A stretch of DNA of 59,462 nucleotides, taken from the IMG/VR virus record IMGVR_UViG_3300042197_001662, positions 1 to 59,462 of that record. One strand, written 5' to 3'. Positions 44,632 to 53,685 of the stretch are shown piece after piece (position 1 is the first letter of the stretch; each line of letters starts with the position of its first letter). The position numbers and the translations under genes were made by a program. This stretch comes from a virus. The notes beneath the pieces are model-generated. The model did not search any database, was not told the origin of the DNA, and saw only the letters and a program-made list of their open reading frames with translations.

Positions 44632-45345
44632 ATGGAAGAGCAAGTCATCCAGGCGCCCGTGGCGTCTGAGACCCAGCCTGTGGCTGGAGCCGACACCGCT
44701 CCATCTCCTGACTTGAGCGCAATCCGTGCCGACTACGAGGCACAACTAAACGCGTTCAAAACCCAGGCCACCGAAGCTGAGGAACGTTTCCAAGGCATCA
44801 AGGCCAAGCTGGATGAGGTCTACAAAAAGCAGGACGAACAGCGCAAAAAAACGCTGGAAGACCAAGGCCAATGGAAAGACCTCTGGGAAGAAGCTAACCG
44901 CACTGCCCAAGAAAAAGACCAGCAAATTACGGACCTCCAAAAACAACTGGAGGACCTGCGCCACTCCAACGAAAGCGCCGCCATTCGCACCAAAGCAATG
45001 GCCGCAATCAGCCAGGCTGGCGCAATCAACGCAGAACAAATGCTCCAACTGGTGCAAAACAATCTGCGTAAAAACGACTCAGGCGCCGTCGTCGTGCTCA
45101 ACGGCGGCGTGGAACAGGACCTCAGCACCTATCTAGCCACCCTGAAAAACCCAGGTTCGGGTTACGAGCATCACTTCAAACCCAGCAGCAGTGCTGGGAT
45201 GGGCGCCAAGCCCACACCCACCGTGGCAACTGGAGGTGTAGCGAACCCCTGGAAAGAAGGTTCTCTCAACCTCACACAACAGATGCTAATTTCTAGTCAG
45301 GACCCCGAACTCGCAGCTGTGCTGAAGAGGGAGGCTGGACTCTAA
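44632..45345 (+). CDS. Scaffolding protein candidate
   Basis: 237 aa. Residues 40-125 form a long coiled coil (LNAFKTQATEAEERFQGIKA; KTLEDQGQWKDLWEEANRTA), acidic and Gln-rich, followed by a mixed helix and a Gly/Pro linker. That profile, and position just before the major capsid gene, are typical of scaffold proteins that guide procapsid assembly. No protease motif. Confidence 0.7.
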   Translation: MEEQVIQAPVASETQPVAGADTAPSPDLSAIRADYEAQLNAFKTQATEAEERFQGIKAKLDEVYKKQDEQRKKTLEDQGQWKDLWEEANRTAQEKDQQITDLQKQLEDLRHSNESAAIRTKAMAAISQAGAINAEQMLQLVQNNLRKNDSGAVVVLNGGVEQDLSTYLATLKNPGSGYEHHFKPSSSAGMGAKPTPTVATGGVANPWKEGSLNLTQQMLISSQDPELAAVLKREAGL

Positions 45346-45414
45346 ATCGCACCGGTGGTGCACATTCCTAGTCCGTGACTGGGACCCCGCAAACCACAAC
45401 TTTGGTCCATAACA

Positions 45415-46494
45415 ATGGCCGCACCATTTCAGAACTATTCCGGCGGTGTCCTCCTCGCGGATGTCGTCAAGCGCAATAACCTCAGCACCTATGTGTCTGA
45501 GGCCATCAAGGAGCGTTCCCTCTTCCTGAAGAGCGGCGCTATTGTCCGCACCCCTCTGCTGGATGCCCGCGAAGGCGGCACCCGCATCCAAGTGCCCGAG
45601 TTCAACCCTGTGTCTCCCACTGAGGAGATCATGAACGGGACCGCCACCTGGGGCACCAGCAACGCTGGTTATCTGACCCCCCAGAAGATCGGCACTGGCA
45701 CCCAAATCGCCACCATTTGCCATCGTGGTTTCGCATACGCGGTGGACGACATTGCGATGCTCGCGGCCGGTGAAGATCCCATGCTTCACATCCGCAACCA
45801 GCTGGCCGACGCCATCAACAAACTGAACAGCAAGCGTCTGTTCAGCCAACTGTGGGGTCTGTTTGCCGGTCCTCTGGCCGGTAACTCTTCGGATATTGCT
45901 GTTGCCGCCGCCTCTGGCGCTGGTGAAGCCAACTATCTGAGCGCCTCCTCCATCGCCCGCGCTCGTGCCTATCTGGGTGAGCGTGGCGAAGAGCTGGACA
46001 CCCTGATCGTTCACCCTTCTGTCGCCTACTACCTGTATCAGGTGGGGATGCTGACCTTCAGCACCTCTGCCCTTGCAGCTTCTGGCGCCGTGACCTGGGG
46101 TGGCGGTGGCGTGGGCATCGGTGCCCGTGCTGTAGGCGAGTTCGCCGGTTGCCGCGTGATCGTGGACGAGCTGGTGAACACCGTCGAGCCCGGCACTGCC
46201 GGCCACGTGCAAGAGTTTGCCTGCTATCTCGTCAAGAGCGGCAGCATCCTTGAAGGTGTGCAACAGGACCTCCGCATCGAGGCCGACCGCAACATCCTGT
46301 CCAAACAGGACGTGCTTTCGGTCGATTACCACGGCACCTATCACGTGATGGGCACCAAGTGGAACGATGCTGGTGACAACCCCACCAACGCCAACCTGTA
46401 CGACGGCACCAAGTGGGCTGCCACTTATGACATTGACCTGATCCCGATGGTGCAGATCATCTGCAACAGCCCTCTGGATCTGTCCCTGATGTGA
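45415..46494 (+). CDS. Major capsid protein
   Basis: 359 aa. VLLADVVKRNNLSTYVSEAI, EGGTRIQVPEFNPVSPTEEI, FAYAVDDIAMLAAGEDPMLH, LIVHPSVAYYLYQVGMLTF, and GEFAGCRVIVDELV are characteristic of HK97-fold coat proteins. Strong codon bias and its own terminator downstream fit an abundant protein. A GCACCGGTGGTGC hairpin sits in the leader (45349-45361). Confidence 0.85.
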   Translation: MAAPFQNYSGGVLLADVVKRNNLSTYVSEAIKERSLFLKSGAIVRTPLLDAREGGTRIQVPEFNPVSPTEEIMNGTATWGTSNAGYLTPQKIGTGTQIATICHRGFAYAVDDIAMLAAGEDPMLHIRNQLADAINKLNSKRLFSQLWGLFAGPLAGNSSDIAVAAASGAGEANYLSASSIARARAYLGERGEELDTLIVHPSVAYYLYQVGMLTFSTSALAASGAVTWGGGGVGIGARAVGEFAGCRVIVDELVNTVEPGTAGHVQEFACYLVKSGSILEGVQQDLRIEADRNILSKQDVLSVDYHGTYHVMGTKWNDAGDNPTNANLYDGTKWAATYDIDLIPMVQIICNSPLDLSLM

Positions 46495-46518
46495 TCCATA
46501 CCTGGATCTCAGCCCTCG

Positions 46519-46542
46519 GCCCCACTTCGGTGGGGCTTTTTT
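46519..46542 (+). terminator. Rho-independent terminator after capsid gene
   Basis: GCCCCAC-TTCG-GTGGGGC followed by six T; UUCG tetraloop. It probably reduces read-through from the capsid gene into the neck genes. Confidence 0.9.
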
Positions 46543-46582
46543 ATTGCAGCTACACTGAAACAAAGAATGTGCAAATAGGTCT

Positions 46583-47113
46583 GTGGCCGCCACCATCGAC
46601 GCCACTTTGAGTGGAGCATCCTCCAACAGCTACGTGACGCTGGCGGCTGCCAACAGCTATTTCGAGACCGTCCCCAGCTCCAGCACCTGGACCGACAAAA
46701 CCGACGATCAAAAGAACCGCGCCCTGATCTCCGCCACCCGCTGGATCGACAGCCTCAACTTCTACGGCGACCGCTGCGACGAAGGCCAAGCCCTCAAGTG
46801 GCCCCGCAACAACTACGACATTGATGGCGTGGAGCTGGAGTGCTCCCTGATTCCCAACGACATCAAATACGCCACTTACGAACTGGCACGCGCCCTGGCC
46901 AACGACACCAGCGCCATCACCAGCAGCACTGGCACTGACGGCCTCTACGACGAAGTACAACTCGGCGACCTCCGCGTGAAGTACAACACCAAGACCCAAG
47001 CCACGGGCATGGTGAACAACATCTTCGACGTCTACCCCTGGCTCCAGTCTTACCTTGGCGCCTACACCTTGGGCGGCGCTGGCACTTACCAATTCCGCGT
47101 TTTCCGAGGTTGA
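46583..47113 (+). CDS. Head-tail connector (DnaT-like adaptor)
   Basis: 176 aa from a GTG. SNSYVTLAAANSYFETVPSS then a helical region ending RALISATRWIDSLNFYGDRC and LKWPRNNYDIDG is the motif of neck proteins annotated DnaT-like or head-completion adaptor 1. The C-terminus is beta-rich. It binds under the portal in related phages. Confidence 0.7.
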   Translation: MAATIDATLSGASSNSYVTLAAANSYFETVPSSSTWTDKTDDQKNRALISATRWIDSLNFYGDRCDEGQALKWPRNNYDIDGVELECSLIPNDIKYATYELARALANDTSAITSSTGTDGLYDEVQLGDLRVKYNTKTQATGMVNNIFDVYPWLQSYLGAYTLGGAGTYQFRVFRG

Positions 47114-47114
47114 T

Positions 47115-47501
47115 ATGGCTGGCACGCTCGACACACTATTTACCAAGGTTGCCAAAGATCTTGTCGCCGACCTTGGCACAGCCCTCGACACAAGTATCAC
47201 TTATAGCCGCAAAGCAACCCCTAGTTACAACGTCGACACTGGAGCCCTAACTACAACAGATACCACCTATTCCAACATCAAAGTTCCGGTTGAATTTGTC
47301 GTTTCCGAAGAAGAGGAAGGCCGCGAACAACGCCAAGCCAAGATTTACATTACACCCGACAAAATCGGCAGCAATCAACCTACTCTTCAAGACCAGATCA
47401 CGTTGACTTACGCTGGTTCCTCCCGCACCGCCCAAATCACCGACATCCGCACCTACCGCGGCGGCCAAGAGTACCTCTACATCCTGCTGGTGCGCTTCTG
47501 A
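47115..47501 (+). CDS. Head-closure / neck protein
   Basis: 128 aa from ATG 47115. ITYSRKATPSYNVDTGALTT, VPVEFVVSEEEEGREQRQAK and a closing beta-strand (YLYILLVRF) fit stopper/head-closure proteins. Stop overlaps the next ATG by 1 base. Similar in size and place to HK97 gp7/SPP1 gp16-type. Confidence 0.6.
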   Translation: MAGTLDTLFTKVAKDLVADLGTALDTSITYSRKATPSYNVDTGALTTTDTTYSNIKVPVEFVVSEEEEGREQRQAKIYITPDKIGSNQPTLQDQITLTYAGSSRTAQITDIRTYRGGQEYLYILLVRF

Positions 47502-48007
47502 TGGCACGCAAACGCGGTATTAACAATATCGTCCCTGATCTCCAGCAACAGTTGAATAGCGACTTCAACGCTTTTATCCAACTCGCGGTTGAAGGTCTTA
47601 GCAGTAAAGAAAACAGTCCTGTCTATACAGGTTTCTTTGCGTCTAGCTGGAGAGCCAGTACGCAACGCACCAAACCCACCGACCGTGTACAAGATTTTGC
47701 CCCCTGGGGCGATCTTAAAAAACGCCGTGACAAAGGCGATACAACGGCTTTTCGGATTGAGCCTCGGTTCAAAGTACCCGCGTTCAAGTTCAGCGACAAA
47801 GTATTTATCGGCAACGCCACAAAGTACGCGGCTTACGCCCTGGAAAACCCAAAAGTTGCTGTGTTTATCCAAGGCGAACTGCGTTCACTCCTCCAGAGCA
47901 GTTTCCAAGAGCGCCGTGGCCCGCAAGTATTCGTCGGCGCTACGAAAGGAACAGGCATGATGGGTTTCTTGCGTGGTCGGGACTATGTTTCTTACGAGAG
48001 GATTTAA
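47501..48007 (+). CDS. HK97 gp10-like neck protein
   Basis: 168 aa. SPVYTGFFASSWRASTQRTK, then NATKYAAYALENPKVAVFIQ are the motif pair of the HK97 gp10 family (minor neck protein). It lies in the canonical position between head-closure and tail terminator. Confidence 0.7.
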   Translation: MARKRGINNIVPDLQQQLNSDFNAFIQLAVEGLSSKENSPVYTGFFASSWRASTQRTKPTDRVQDFAPWGDLKKRRDKGDTTAFRIEPRFKVPAFKFSDKVFIGNATKYAAYALENPKVAVFIQGELRSLLQSSFQERRGPQVFVGATKGTGMMGFLRGRDYVSYERI

Positions 48008-48010
48008 GCC

Positions 48011-48439
48011 GTGGCACTTGTAGACGTTCGCGCCGCATTTGAAAAAGCCGTCCGAGACGCCGTTGCCGCCGTCGACAACACGGTGACGATGATTTACGAC
48101 AACACGCCGTTTACCACGCCCGGCAAATCCACGAAATACGTCGCAATCTCAGTCAACTTCAACCGCTCCACCCTCCAAAACATGGGCGCCGCGGCCGACT
48201 TTTACTCCGGCGTCATCACCTGCAACGTCTACGTTCCTAAAAACGCTGGAACCTCCGTACTCGCCAGCATCAGCGAAGCCGTAATCGACGGCCTTACCTC
48301 GGTCAATGCCTCGGGCTACACCGACACCTATACCTGCGATCCTCGCGTCCTCGACATCGTGGGCCCCACACCCTTGGACATTGAAGACCGTTCGCATTTT
48401 GTGGGCCTGATCTCTTGCCAATTCACGGCAAACCCCTAG
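48011..48439 (+). CDS. Tail terminator protein
   Basis: 142 aa from a GTG. VTMIYDNTPFTTPGKSTKYV, SGVITCNVYVPKNAGTSVLA, SHFVGLISCQFTANP follow the small alpha/beta fold of tail terminators (DUF4128-like/lambda gpU). It caps the tail tube and joins it to the neck. Confidence 0.65.
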   Translation: MALVDVRAAFEKAVRDAVAAVDNTVTMIYDNTPFTTPGKSTKYVAISVNFNRSTLQNMGAAADFYSGVITCNVYVPKNAGTSVLASISEAVIDGLTSVNASGYTDTYTCDPRVLDIVGPTPLDIEDRSHFVGLISCQFTANP

Positions 48440-48468
48440 TGTATTATTGAACAACTAGCTCTTACCCC

Positions 48469-48819
48469 ATGCGAGCCGTCGAACTGCTCCGCAACAAGTT
48501 CGGTGTCAGCCAGCTGTACAAGCACGAAGTCAAGATCGAAGGCGAAACCGTACTGGAGATTTACTGGCACCCACTGACCATCGCCGAACGTGAGTCGATC
48601 CAGAAAAAATCCAACGCCGACGACGCCGGCGACTTTGCCCTGAGCCTGATGCTGGAGAAAGCCCTCGACAAAGACGGCAAGCGCCTGTTCCAAGACGGTG
48701 ACCGCGCCACTCTTCGCCGCGAAGTCGAGGCCAGCATCCTCCAGGACATCCAGCTCGCCATGCTGACCTCTGGCACCGAAACCAAGGTGGAGGAAGCGAA
48801 AGCCGCCCTCAAAAGCTGA
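48469..48819 (+). CDS. Tail assembly chaperone (gpG-like)
   Basis: 116 aa. Helical, with ETVLEIYWHPLTIAERESIQ and a C-terminal charged helix ending AALKS. The position between terminator and tape measure and a second frame that continues past its stop are as in lambda G/GT. Chaperones coat the tape measure while the tube forms. Confidence 0.75.
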   Translation: MRAVELLRNKFGVSQLYKHEVKIEGETVLEIYWHPLTIAERESIQKKSNADDAGDFALSLMLEKALDKDGKRLFQDGDRATLRREVEASILQDIQLAMLTSGTETKVEEAKAALKS

Positions 48820-49009
48820 TTCCAGCTGGTACTTCATTTACTTTTTGGCCACAGAACTGGGAATGACGGTTTCCCAGCTCACGAACCAGCTGACCCAAGA
48901 AGAACTAACAACCTGGGCGGCCTACTTCGAAATCCGTAACGAAGAGGAGGAAAAAGCGATGGAACGGGCCAAGCGCCAAGGTCAGACTGGAACGATGCGT
49001 TCCAAGTAA
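48815..49009 (+). CDS. T extension of tail chaperone, reached by frameshift
   Basis: 64 codons in the +1 frame relative to the gpG-like gene. The reading ADSSWYFIYFLATELGMTVS then LTNQLTQEELTTWAAYFEIR is the typical gpT domain (W..a..la..lG.t...l...E...w.ay). The likely slip is at CTC-AAA-A-GCT, just before the TGA at 48817. An internal ATG at 48863 would lose the conserved Trp/Phe part, so a fusion is favoured. +1 (or -2) shifts are less common than the -1 of lambda. Confidence 0.7.
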   Translation, partial: ADSSWYFIYFLATELGMTVSQLTNQLTQEELTTWAAYFEIRNEEEEKAMERAKRQGQTGTMRSK

Positions 49010-49038
49010 ACTACTAACAGACTCTTCTACGCCCTGCC

Positions 49039-51741
49039 GTGGCCAATTACAGCGTAGACATTGAAGTAGGGCTAAAAGGCACAGAAAAACTGCGCGATCT
49101 CCGCAGCAACATTGATGCACTAGCCAACAAAATCAACACAATAAATAGTTATGCAGATGTATTTAAAGCGCCGCTGCAAAATGTTAAAAACTATAGTAAA
49201 GCATTACAAGAAGCAGCTGAGGCACTAAATAAAGCCGAACTAGGCACAAAAGATGAGACAGATGCAGTAAAACTATATGTACAAGCACTGGGTCAAGCGG
49301 AAGGCGTCCAAAAACGTCGTATCAATTTAATTGAGCAAGAAATTGAAGCGCAGAGACGTCTTGAAGTTCAGCAAACTAAGTCATCCCGTACCATTGAATT
49401 AGGTCCCGGTGGCCCCGGCTTTAGTGGAGGTTTTAGCGCAGCCGATCGTGCCCGTGCCAACCAAGCCGCACGTGAAAAAGAAAACGCGGGCCGCCGTCAA
49501 ACACTCGAACTTTTAAACAGAGAAGTTTCATTTGAAATTCGACTGCAAAATATACGTGAGCGTAACGCTGCACTAGCTGCAAAACAAGCACGCCAAGGTG
49601 GTGCTTTATCTAATGCCGTAATCGGCGGTGCCTTCCCGCTGCTCTTTGGCCAAGGCCCTGGTGCGGCTCTTGGCGGTGCCTTAGGCGGTGGAATCGGCGG
49701 TCGCATGGGTGGACAAGCCGGATTTGGCGGTTCACTCGTCGGCACTTTTGTCGGTCAAGCGACTATCGACTTTGCTATTAACAGCGTCGTTCAACTCGGC
49801 AACGCACTTAAAAAACCAACCGAAAATATCCAAGAGCTAACAAAATTTTTGAGCATCGCTGGTACTCAAGTAAATACAACTATTGATGTCTTACGCGGCT
49901 TAGGTCTTGAATCAGTTGCAGCTTCAGTTGCACTCCAGGAACTTGAAAAACGCCTCGGCGATCAAGGTTTTAAAGACGTAAAAACTATATCTAAAGATCT
50001 ACAAGACTTTGATAATACTCTTCGTGATCTACGCCTAGCCGCCGCATTACTCGGAACAAAATTTAAACCGTTGCTTGATTTTATTACTGCAGTAGTTAGT
50101 GCGGCTGCTAAAGCAGGTCTTCCACGCGGTGGAACACTCGCCACAGTTTCCAATGTGGCTGTGGCAACCGGAGCAGGTACTGGACGTCCTGCACAAGGTG
50201 CCGGTGCACGAACTACAACTGCTGACGTAACTATCGAGAGCGTCATAGCGCGTCGCGTCGCTCTTGCCGCCAATGAAGTTTCGCTGGAACGCGAGCGTCT
50301 GTCTCTTGGACGTGTAGCCCTCGCATCCCGCCAAGGTGAACTCCAGATTCAACGTCTATCGGTGGATCTCGAAGAAAAAAGACTGAATCTACTAAAAGAA
50401 CAAGACCCGGCTAAGCGCAAACTGCTGGGACTAGAAGTTCAAATAACCGAGCAACAAAAACAGCAAGCTGAAGCTGCGCGACAGAACGCGATAATTGAGG
50501 CGCAACGTCAAGTACAGCGTGATCTTGTTGGACTTGAGATCCAAAAAGAAGGTGTAAGCGCACAGATAAATACTTTAATTGCTGAACGAATCACTCTTCA
50601 ACGCGGAGAATCAGCGGGTATTTCAGCACGAATGGATATGCTGAACGACGAATTACAGTCTCGCGCTCGCGTTCTGCAGTACCAAAGGGATATTTCTTTG
50701 ATAGGCGTAAAAGAAGCTTCCGTACGAACTGAAATAAATGAACTATATAAAGGTCAAATGTCTCAGTTACTTATTGAAGTAAACAACAGAAAAGAAGCAC
50801 TTAAACAGCAACAAGCTCAATATAATTTGAGCCAATTACAGATTGATCAACAACGCCAATTAGCAAATATCCAATCTAAAACACAATACGGCTTGCAAAT
50901 TGCAACGCTTAAAGCTGAAAGTGACCCGCGTTTCCGTGGTTTATTCGGCGGCAGCCGCCGCACTCAAGAAATAATGCAACTGGAACAGCAAGCTGCGCTG
51001 TCAACAATGACGACTCAGCTAACTGCATTGGAAGCACAGGCTGCTGTCCCAGGGATAGCTCCAGACACAAAACGCGGTCTGCAACAACAAACGGATGCGT
51101 TAAAGGATCAGATAGCTATTTACAGAGAATATCAGCCGGCAGTTATTCAAGCCACGGTTGCCCAACAGAAATTTAACGAGACGATGGCTCTAACCAACCC
51201 CATCGTCGATGGTGTATTTGAAAGTTTCATGTCAGTGGCATCCGCAACTAAATCGGCCGAACAGGCATTTGCAGACTTCTTGATGTCTGTTTCACAGATG
51301 CTATTTGACACTGTAAAGCAGATGATTGCCCAGTACATCGCACTGGGTATTGCCCGTTCGTTCGCCGGTATTCCGCCCGCCGGTGGCGGCAACGTGGCCG
51401 GGCTATTCGGAGCTGGTGCTCCAAGTGCTGTTGCTGGCGGCGGCATTTTTTCCGGCGCGGGGCCTTTTCAGTTCCGCGCAAACGGGGGTCCTGTATCCGC
51501 AGGACGCCCTTACCTCGTCGGCGAACGCGGTCCCGAACTGTTCATGCCGCGTTCCAGCGGCAGCATCTACCCCAACGATGCTATGGGCATGGGTGGTTCA
51601 AACATCGTGGTGAACGTCGACGCCGGTGGCTCTAGTGTGGGAGGCGATCCCGGCCAAGCCAACATGCTCGGCAAAGCCATCGGCATTGCAGTCCAACAAG
51701 AACTCATTAAGCAAAAACGACCCGGAGGCTTGCTCGCCTAA
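49039..51741 (+). CDS. Tape measure protein
   Basis: 900 aa from a GTG. N-terminal coiled coil, Gly-rich hydrophobic part (GGAFPLLFGQGPGAALGGAL; GGRMGGQAGFGGSLVGTF) and long Gln/Glu/Arg coiled coils between residues 400 and 680, then a Gly/Pro-rich end with AGRPYLVGERGPELFMP, a motif common at tape-measure C-termini. At about 1.5 Angstrom per residue the tail would be near 135 nm. Codon use is more AT-rich through much of the gene than in its neighbours. Confidence 0.9.
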   Translation: MANYSVDIEVGLKGTEKLRDLRSNIDALANKINTINSYADVFKAPLQNVKNYSKALQEAAEALNKAELGTKDETDAVKLYVQALGQAEGVQKRRINLIEQEIEAQRRLEVQQTKSSRTIELGPGGPGFSGGFSAADRARANQAAREKENAGRRQTLELLNREVSFEIRLQNIRERNAALAAKQARQGGALSNAVIGGAFPLLFGQGPGAALGGALGGGIGGRMGGQAGFGGSLVGTFVGQATIDFAINSVVQLGNALKKPTENIQELTKFLSIAGTQVNTTIDVLRGLGLESVAASVALQELEKRLGDQGFKDVKTISKDLQDFDNTLRDLRLAAALLGTKFKPLLDFITAVVSAAAKAGLPRGGTLATVSNVAVATGAGTGRPAQGAGARTTTADVTIESVIARRVALAANEVSLERERLSLGRVALASRQGELQIQRLSVDLEEKRLNLLKEQDPAKRKLLGLEVQITEQQKQQAEAARQNAIIEAQRQVQRDLVGLEIQKEGVSAQINTLIAERITLQRGESAGISARMDMLNDELQSRARVLQYQRDISLIGVKEASVRTEINELYKGQMSQLLIEVNNRKEALKQQQAQYNLSQLQIDQQRQLANIQSKTQYGLQIATLKAESDPRFRGLFGGSRRTQEIMQLEQQAALSTMTTQLTALEAQAAVPGIAPDTKRGLQQQTDALKDQIAIYREYQPAVIQATVAQQKFNETMALTNPIVDGVFESFMSVASATKSAEQAFADFLMSVSQMLFDTVKQMIAQYIALGIARSFAGIPPAGGGNVAGLFGAGAPSAVAGGGIFSGAGPFQFRANGGPVSAGRPYLVGERGPELFMPRSSGSIYPNDAMGMGGSNIVVNVDAGGSSVGGDPGQANMLGKAIGIAVQQELIKQKRPGGLLA

Positions 51742-52082
51742 TGGCTACCTTCCCTGCGATAACTCCAACTTATGGCGCCCAAAAAGCCAGCCGCCCCGTG
51801 GTCCGCACGGTCCAGTTCGGCGACGGTTACCAACAACGCCTGACCTACGGCCTCAACCAAAACCCCAAGAGCTGGAGCCTGACCTGGGAAGTCTCCGAAA
51901 CCGACGCCGACACAATCGAAACCTTCCTCAACAACCGCGCTGCTGACAACGCCAGCTTCGACTGGACGCCACTTGATGAAGGCACTTCCTACAAGTGGAT
52001 TTGCCAGGAATGGAGCAAAACTGTTCCATATAAAAATCGCGCCACGATTACAGCAACATTCCAGCAAGTATTTGAACCCTGA
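51741..52082 (+). CDS. Minor tail protein (gpM-like)
   Basis: 113 aa. FPAITPTYGAQKASRPVVRT, VQFGDGYQQR, SWSLTWEVSETDADTIETFL, FDWTPLDEG is the signature of the phage minor tail protein M family (PF05939). One-base overlaps on both sides. Located in the tail tip. Confidence 0.85.
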   Translation: MATFPAITPTYGAQKASRPVVRTVQFGDGYQQRLTYGLNQNPKSWSLTWEVSETDADTIETFLNNRAADNASFDWTPLDEGTSYKWICQEWSKTVPYKNRATITATFQQVFEP

Positions 52083-52975
52083 TGGCGTACTCAGCCTGGG
52101 CTTCCACTACCGCCTACGTCGTCGGTGACATTGTTCGCGCCACGACGCTGCAATCGTCTGGTCTTGTTTTCCAATGCACCACGGCTGGCACCAGCGGCAG
52201 CACGCAGCCCGTCTGGGCAACGGATATTGGCAGCACCGTCACTGATGGCACGGTCACGTGGACCGCGATTGCCAGCACCTACGAAGAACTTGCGGCGATT
52301 GCTCCCAGCGCGATCATCGAACTATTTGAGCTGACGCTGGACGCCACACTGCATGGCAGCAGCGATACCTACCGCTGGCACAACGGTTGCAACGCCAACG
52401 TCACCGGCAACGTCACCTGGAACGGCAACGCCTACACCCGCCTTCCGGTCAAGGCAGATGGCTTTGAGTACACCAACACGGGTACGCTGCCGCGCCCCAC
52501 GCTGACCATCGCCAACTTGGATGGCACGATGACGACGCTGTTGTTGCTCGTTAATGCGACCACTGCGGGCAACGATCTCGGCGGCGCCACGGTCAAGCGT
52601 ATCCGCACCCTGAAGAAATACCTAGACGGTGAAGCCAACGCCGACCCGCACGCCAAGTTTCCCGACGAAATCTGGTATGTGGACCGCAAGGCAAGTGAAA
52701 CCCGCGACGCCGTGAGCTTTGAGCTTGCCAGCAAATTCGACCTGGCTGGTGTGATGATCCCGAAGCGCCAGATCATCGCCAACATCTGCCAGTGGAAATA
52801 TCGCAGTAGTGAGTGCGGCTACACCGGCAGCAACTACTGGAACATCAACGATCAGTCGGTTGGCACTTTGGCGGAAGATAAGTGCGGCAAGCGCCTCAGC
52901 TCGTGCAAATTACGGTTCGGCGCCACTGCTGAATTGCCCTTCGGCTCGTTCCCCGGCGCAGGTTTGACCGAATGA
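52082..52975 (+). CDS. Minor tail protein (gpL-like) with N-terminal carbohydrate-binding module
   Basis: 297 aa. Residues about 1-65 (STTAYVVGDIVRATTLQSSG; GSTQPVWATDIGSTVTDGTV, TWTAIA) look like a chitin-binding/CBM5-12-like module. The rest matches gpL, ending in a Cys cluster CQWKYRSSECGYTG...DKCGKRLSSCK (four Cys), as in the Fe-S-binding C-terminus of lambda gpL. The added module is not part of lambda gpL and may help adsorption. Confidence 0.8.
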   Translation: MAYSAWASTTAYVVGDIVRATTLQSSGLVFQCTTAGTSGSTQPVWATDIGSTVTDGTVTWTAIASTYEELAAIAPSAIIELFELTLDATLHGSSDTYRWHNGCNANVTGNVTWNGNAYTRLPVKADGFEYTNTGTLPRPTLTIANLDGTMTTLLLLVNATTAGNDLGGATVKRIRTLKKYLDGEANADPHAKFPDEIWYVDRKASETRDAVSFELASKFDLAGVMIPKRQIIANICQWKYRSSECGYTGSNYWNINDQSVGTLAEDKCGKRLSSCKLRFGATAELPFGSFPGAGLTE

Positions 52976-53685
52976 GGCTCACCGACAGCATCAAAGAACA
53001 GGCACTGGAGCACGCCAAGGCGGAATTTCCGGCTGAATCCTGCGGTCTTGTTGCCGTCGTCAAAGGGCGCAAACGGTATTTCCCATGCCGCAACCTTGCG
53101 GAAACGCCGGACGAGCACTTTGTTCTTGACCCGCTCCAGTACGCCGAGGTTGAAGATCAGGGCGAAATCGTGGCGGTGGTGCATAGCCACCCCAAAACCA
53201 ACCACGCGCCGTCCCAAGCTGATCGCGTCGCCTGCGAAAAATCTGGGTTGCCTTGGCACATCGTCAATCCCCAGACCGAGCAATGGGGCTACTGCGAGCC
53301 GGAAGGCTTTGAGCTGCCCTACGTGGGGCGTGAGTTCGTCTTTGGCATCGTCGATTGCTATTCGCTCTGCCGCGACTGGTACAAGCGGGAGTTTGGACTG
53401 GATCTCAAGGACTACGACCGCCGCGATCAGTTCTGGCTCAAGGGCGAGAGCCTCTACATGGACAACTTCGCCAACGAAGGCTTCCACCGCATCCCACTGA
53501 AAGAGCTGCAATACGGCGACGCCATTTTGATGCAACTGGAATCGTCACTACCCAACCATGCAGCGATTTACCTAGGCGATCAGTTGATCCTGCACCACCT
53601 GCAAAGACGCCTCAGTAGCCGGGATCTGTACGGCGGTTATTATTTGAAGAGCACCGCCTGCGCCCTGCGGCATGAAAGTCGTTAA
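52972..53685 (+). CDS. Tail-tip hydrolase (gpK-like): JAMM + NlpC/P60
   Basis: 237 aa. N-terminal JAMM/MPN+ domain: E22 and HSHPKTNHAPSQAD (H71, H73, D84). C-terminal NlpC/P60 peptidase: C129 in GIVDCYSL, H196 in NHAAIYLGD. Lambda gpK has the same pair. It is thought to act on the cell wall or on tail-tip assembly. Overlaps both neighbours. Confidence 0.9.
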   Translation: MRLTDSIKEQALEHAKAEFPAESCGLVAVVKGRKRYFPCRNLAETPDEHFVLDPLQYAEVEDQGEIVAVVHSHPKTNHAPSQADRVACEKSGLPWHIVNPQTEQWGYCEPEGFELPYVGREFVFGIVDCYSLCRDWYKREFGLDLKDYDRRDQFWLKGESLYMDNFANEGFHRIPLKELQYGDAILMQLESSLPNHAAIYLGDQLILHHLQRRLSSRDLYGGYYLKSTACALRHESR

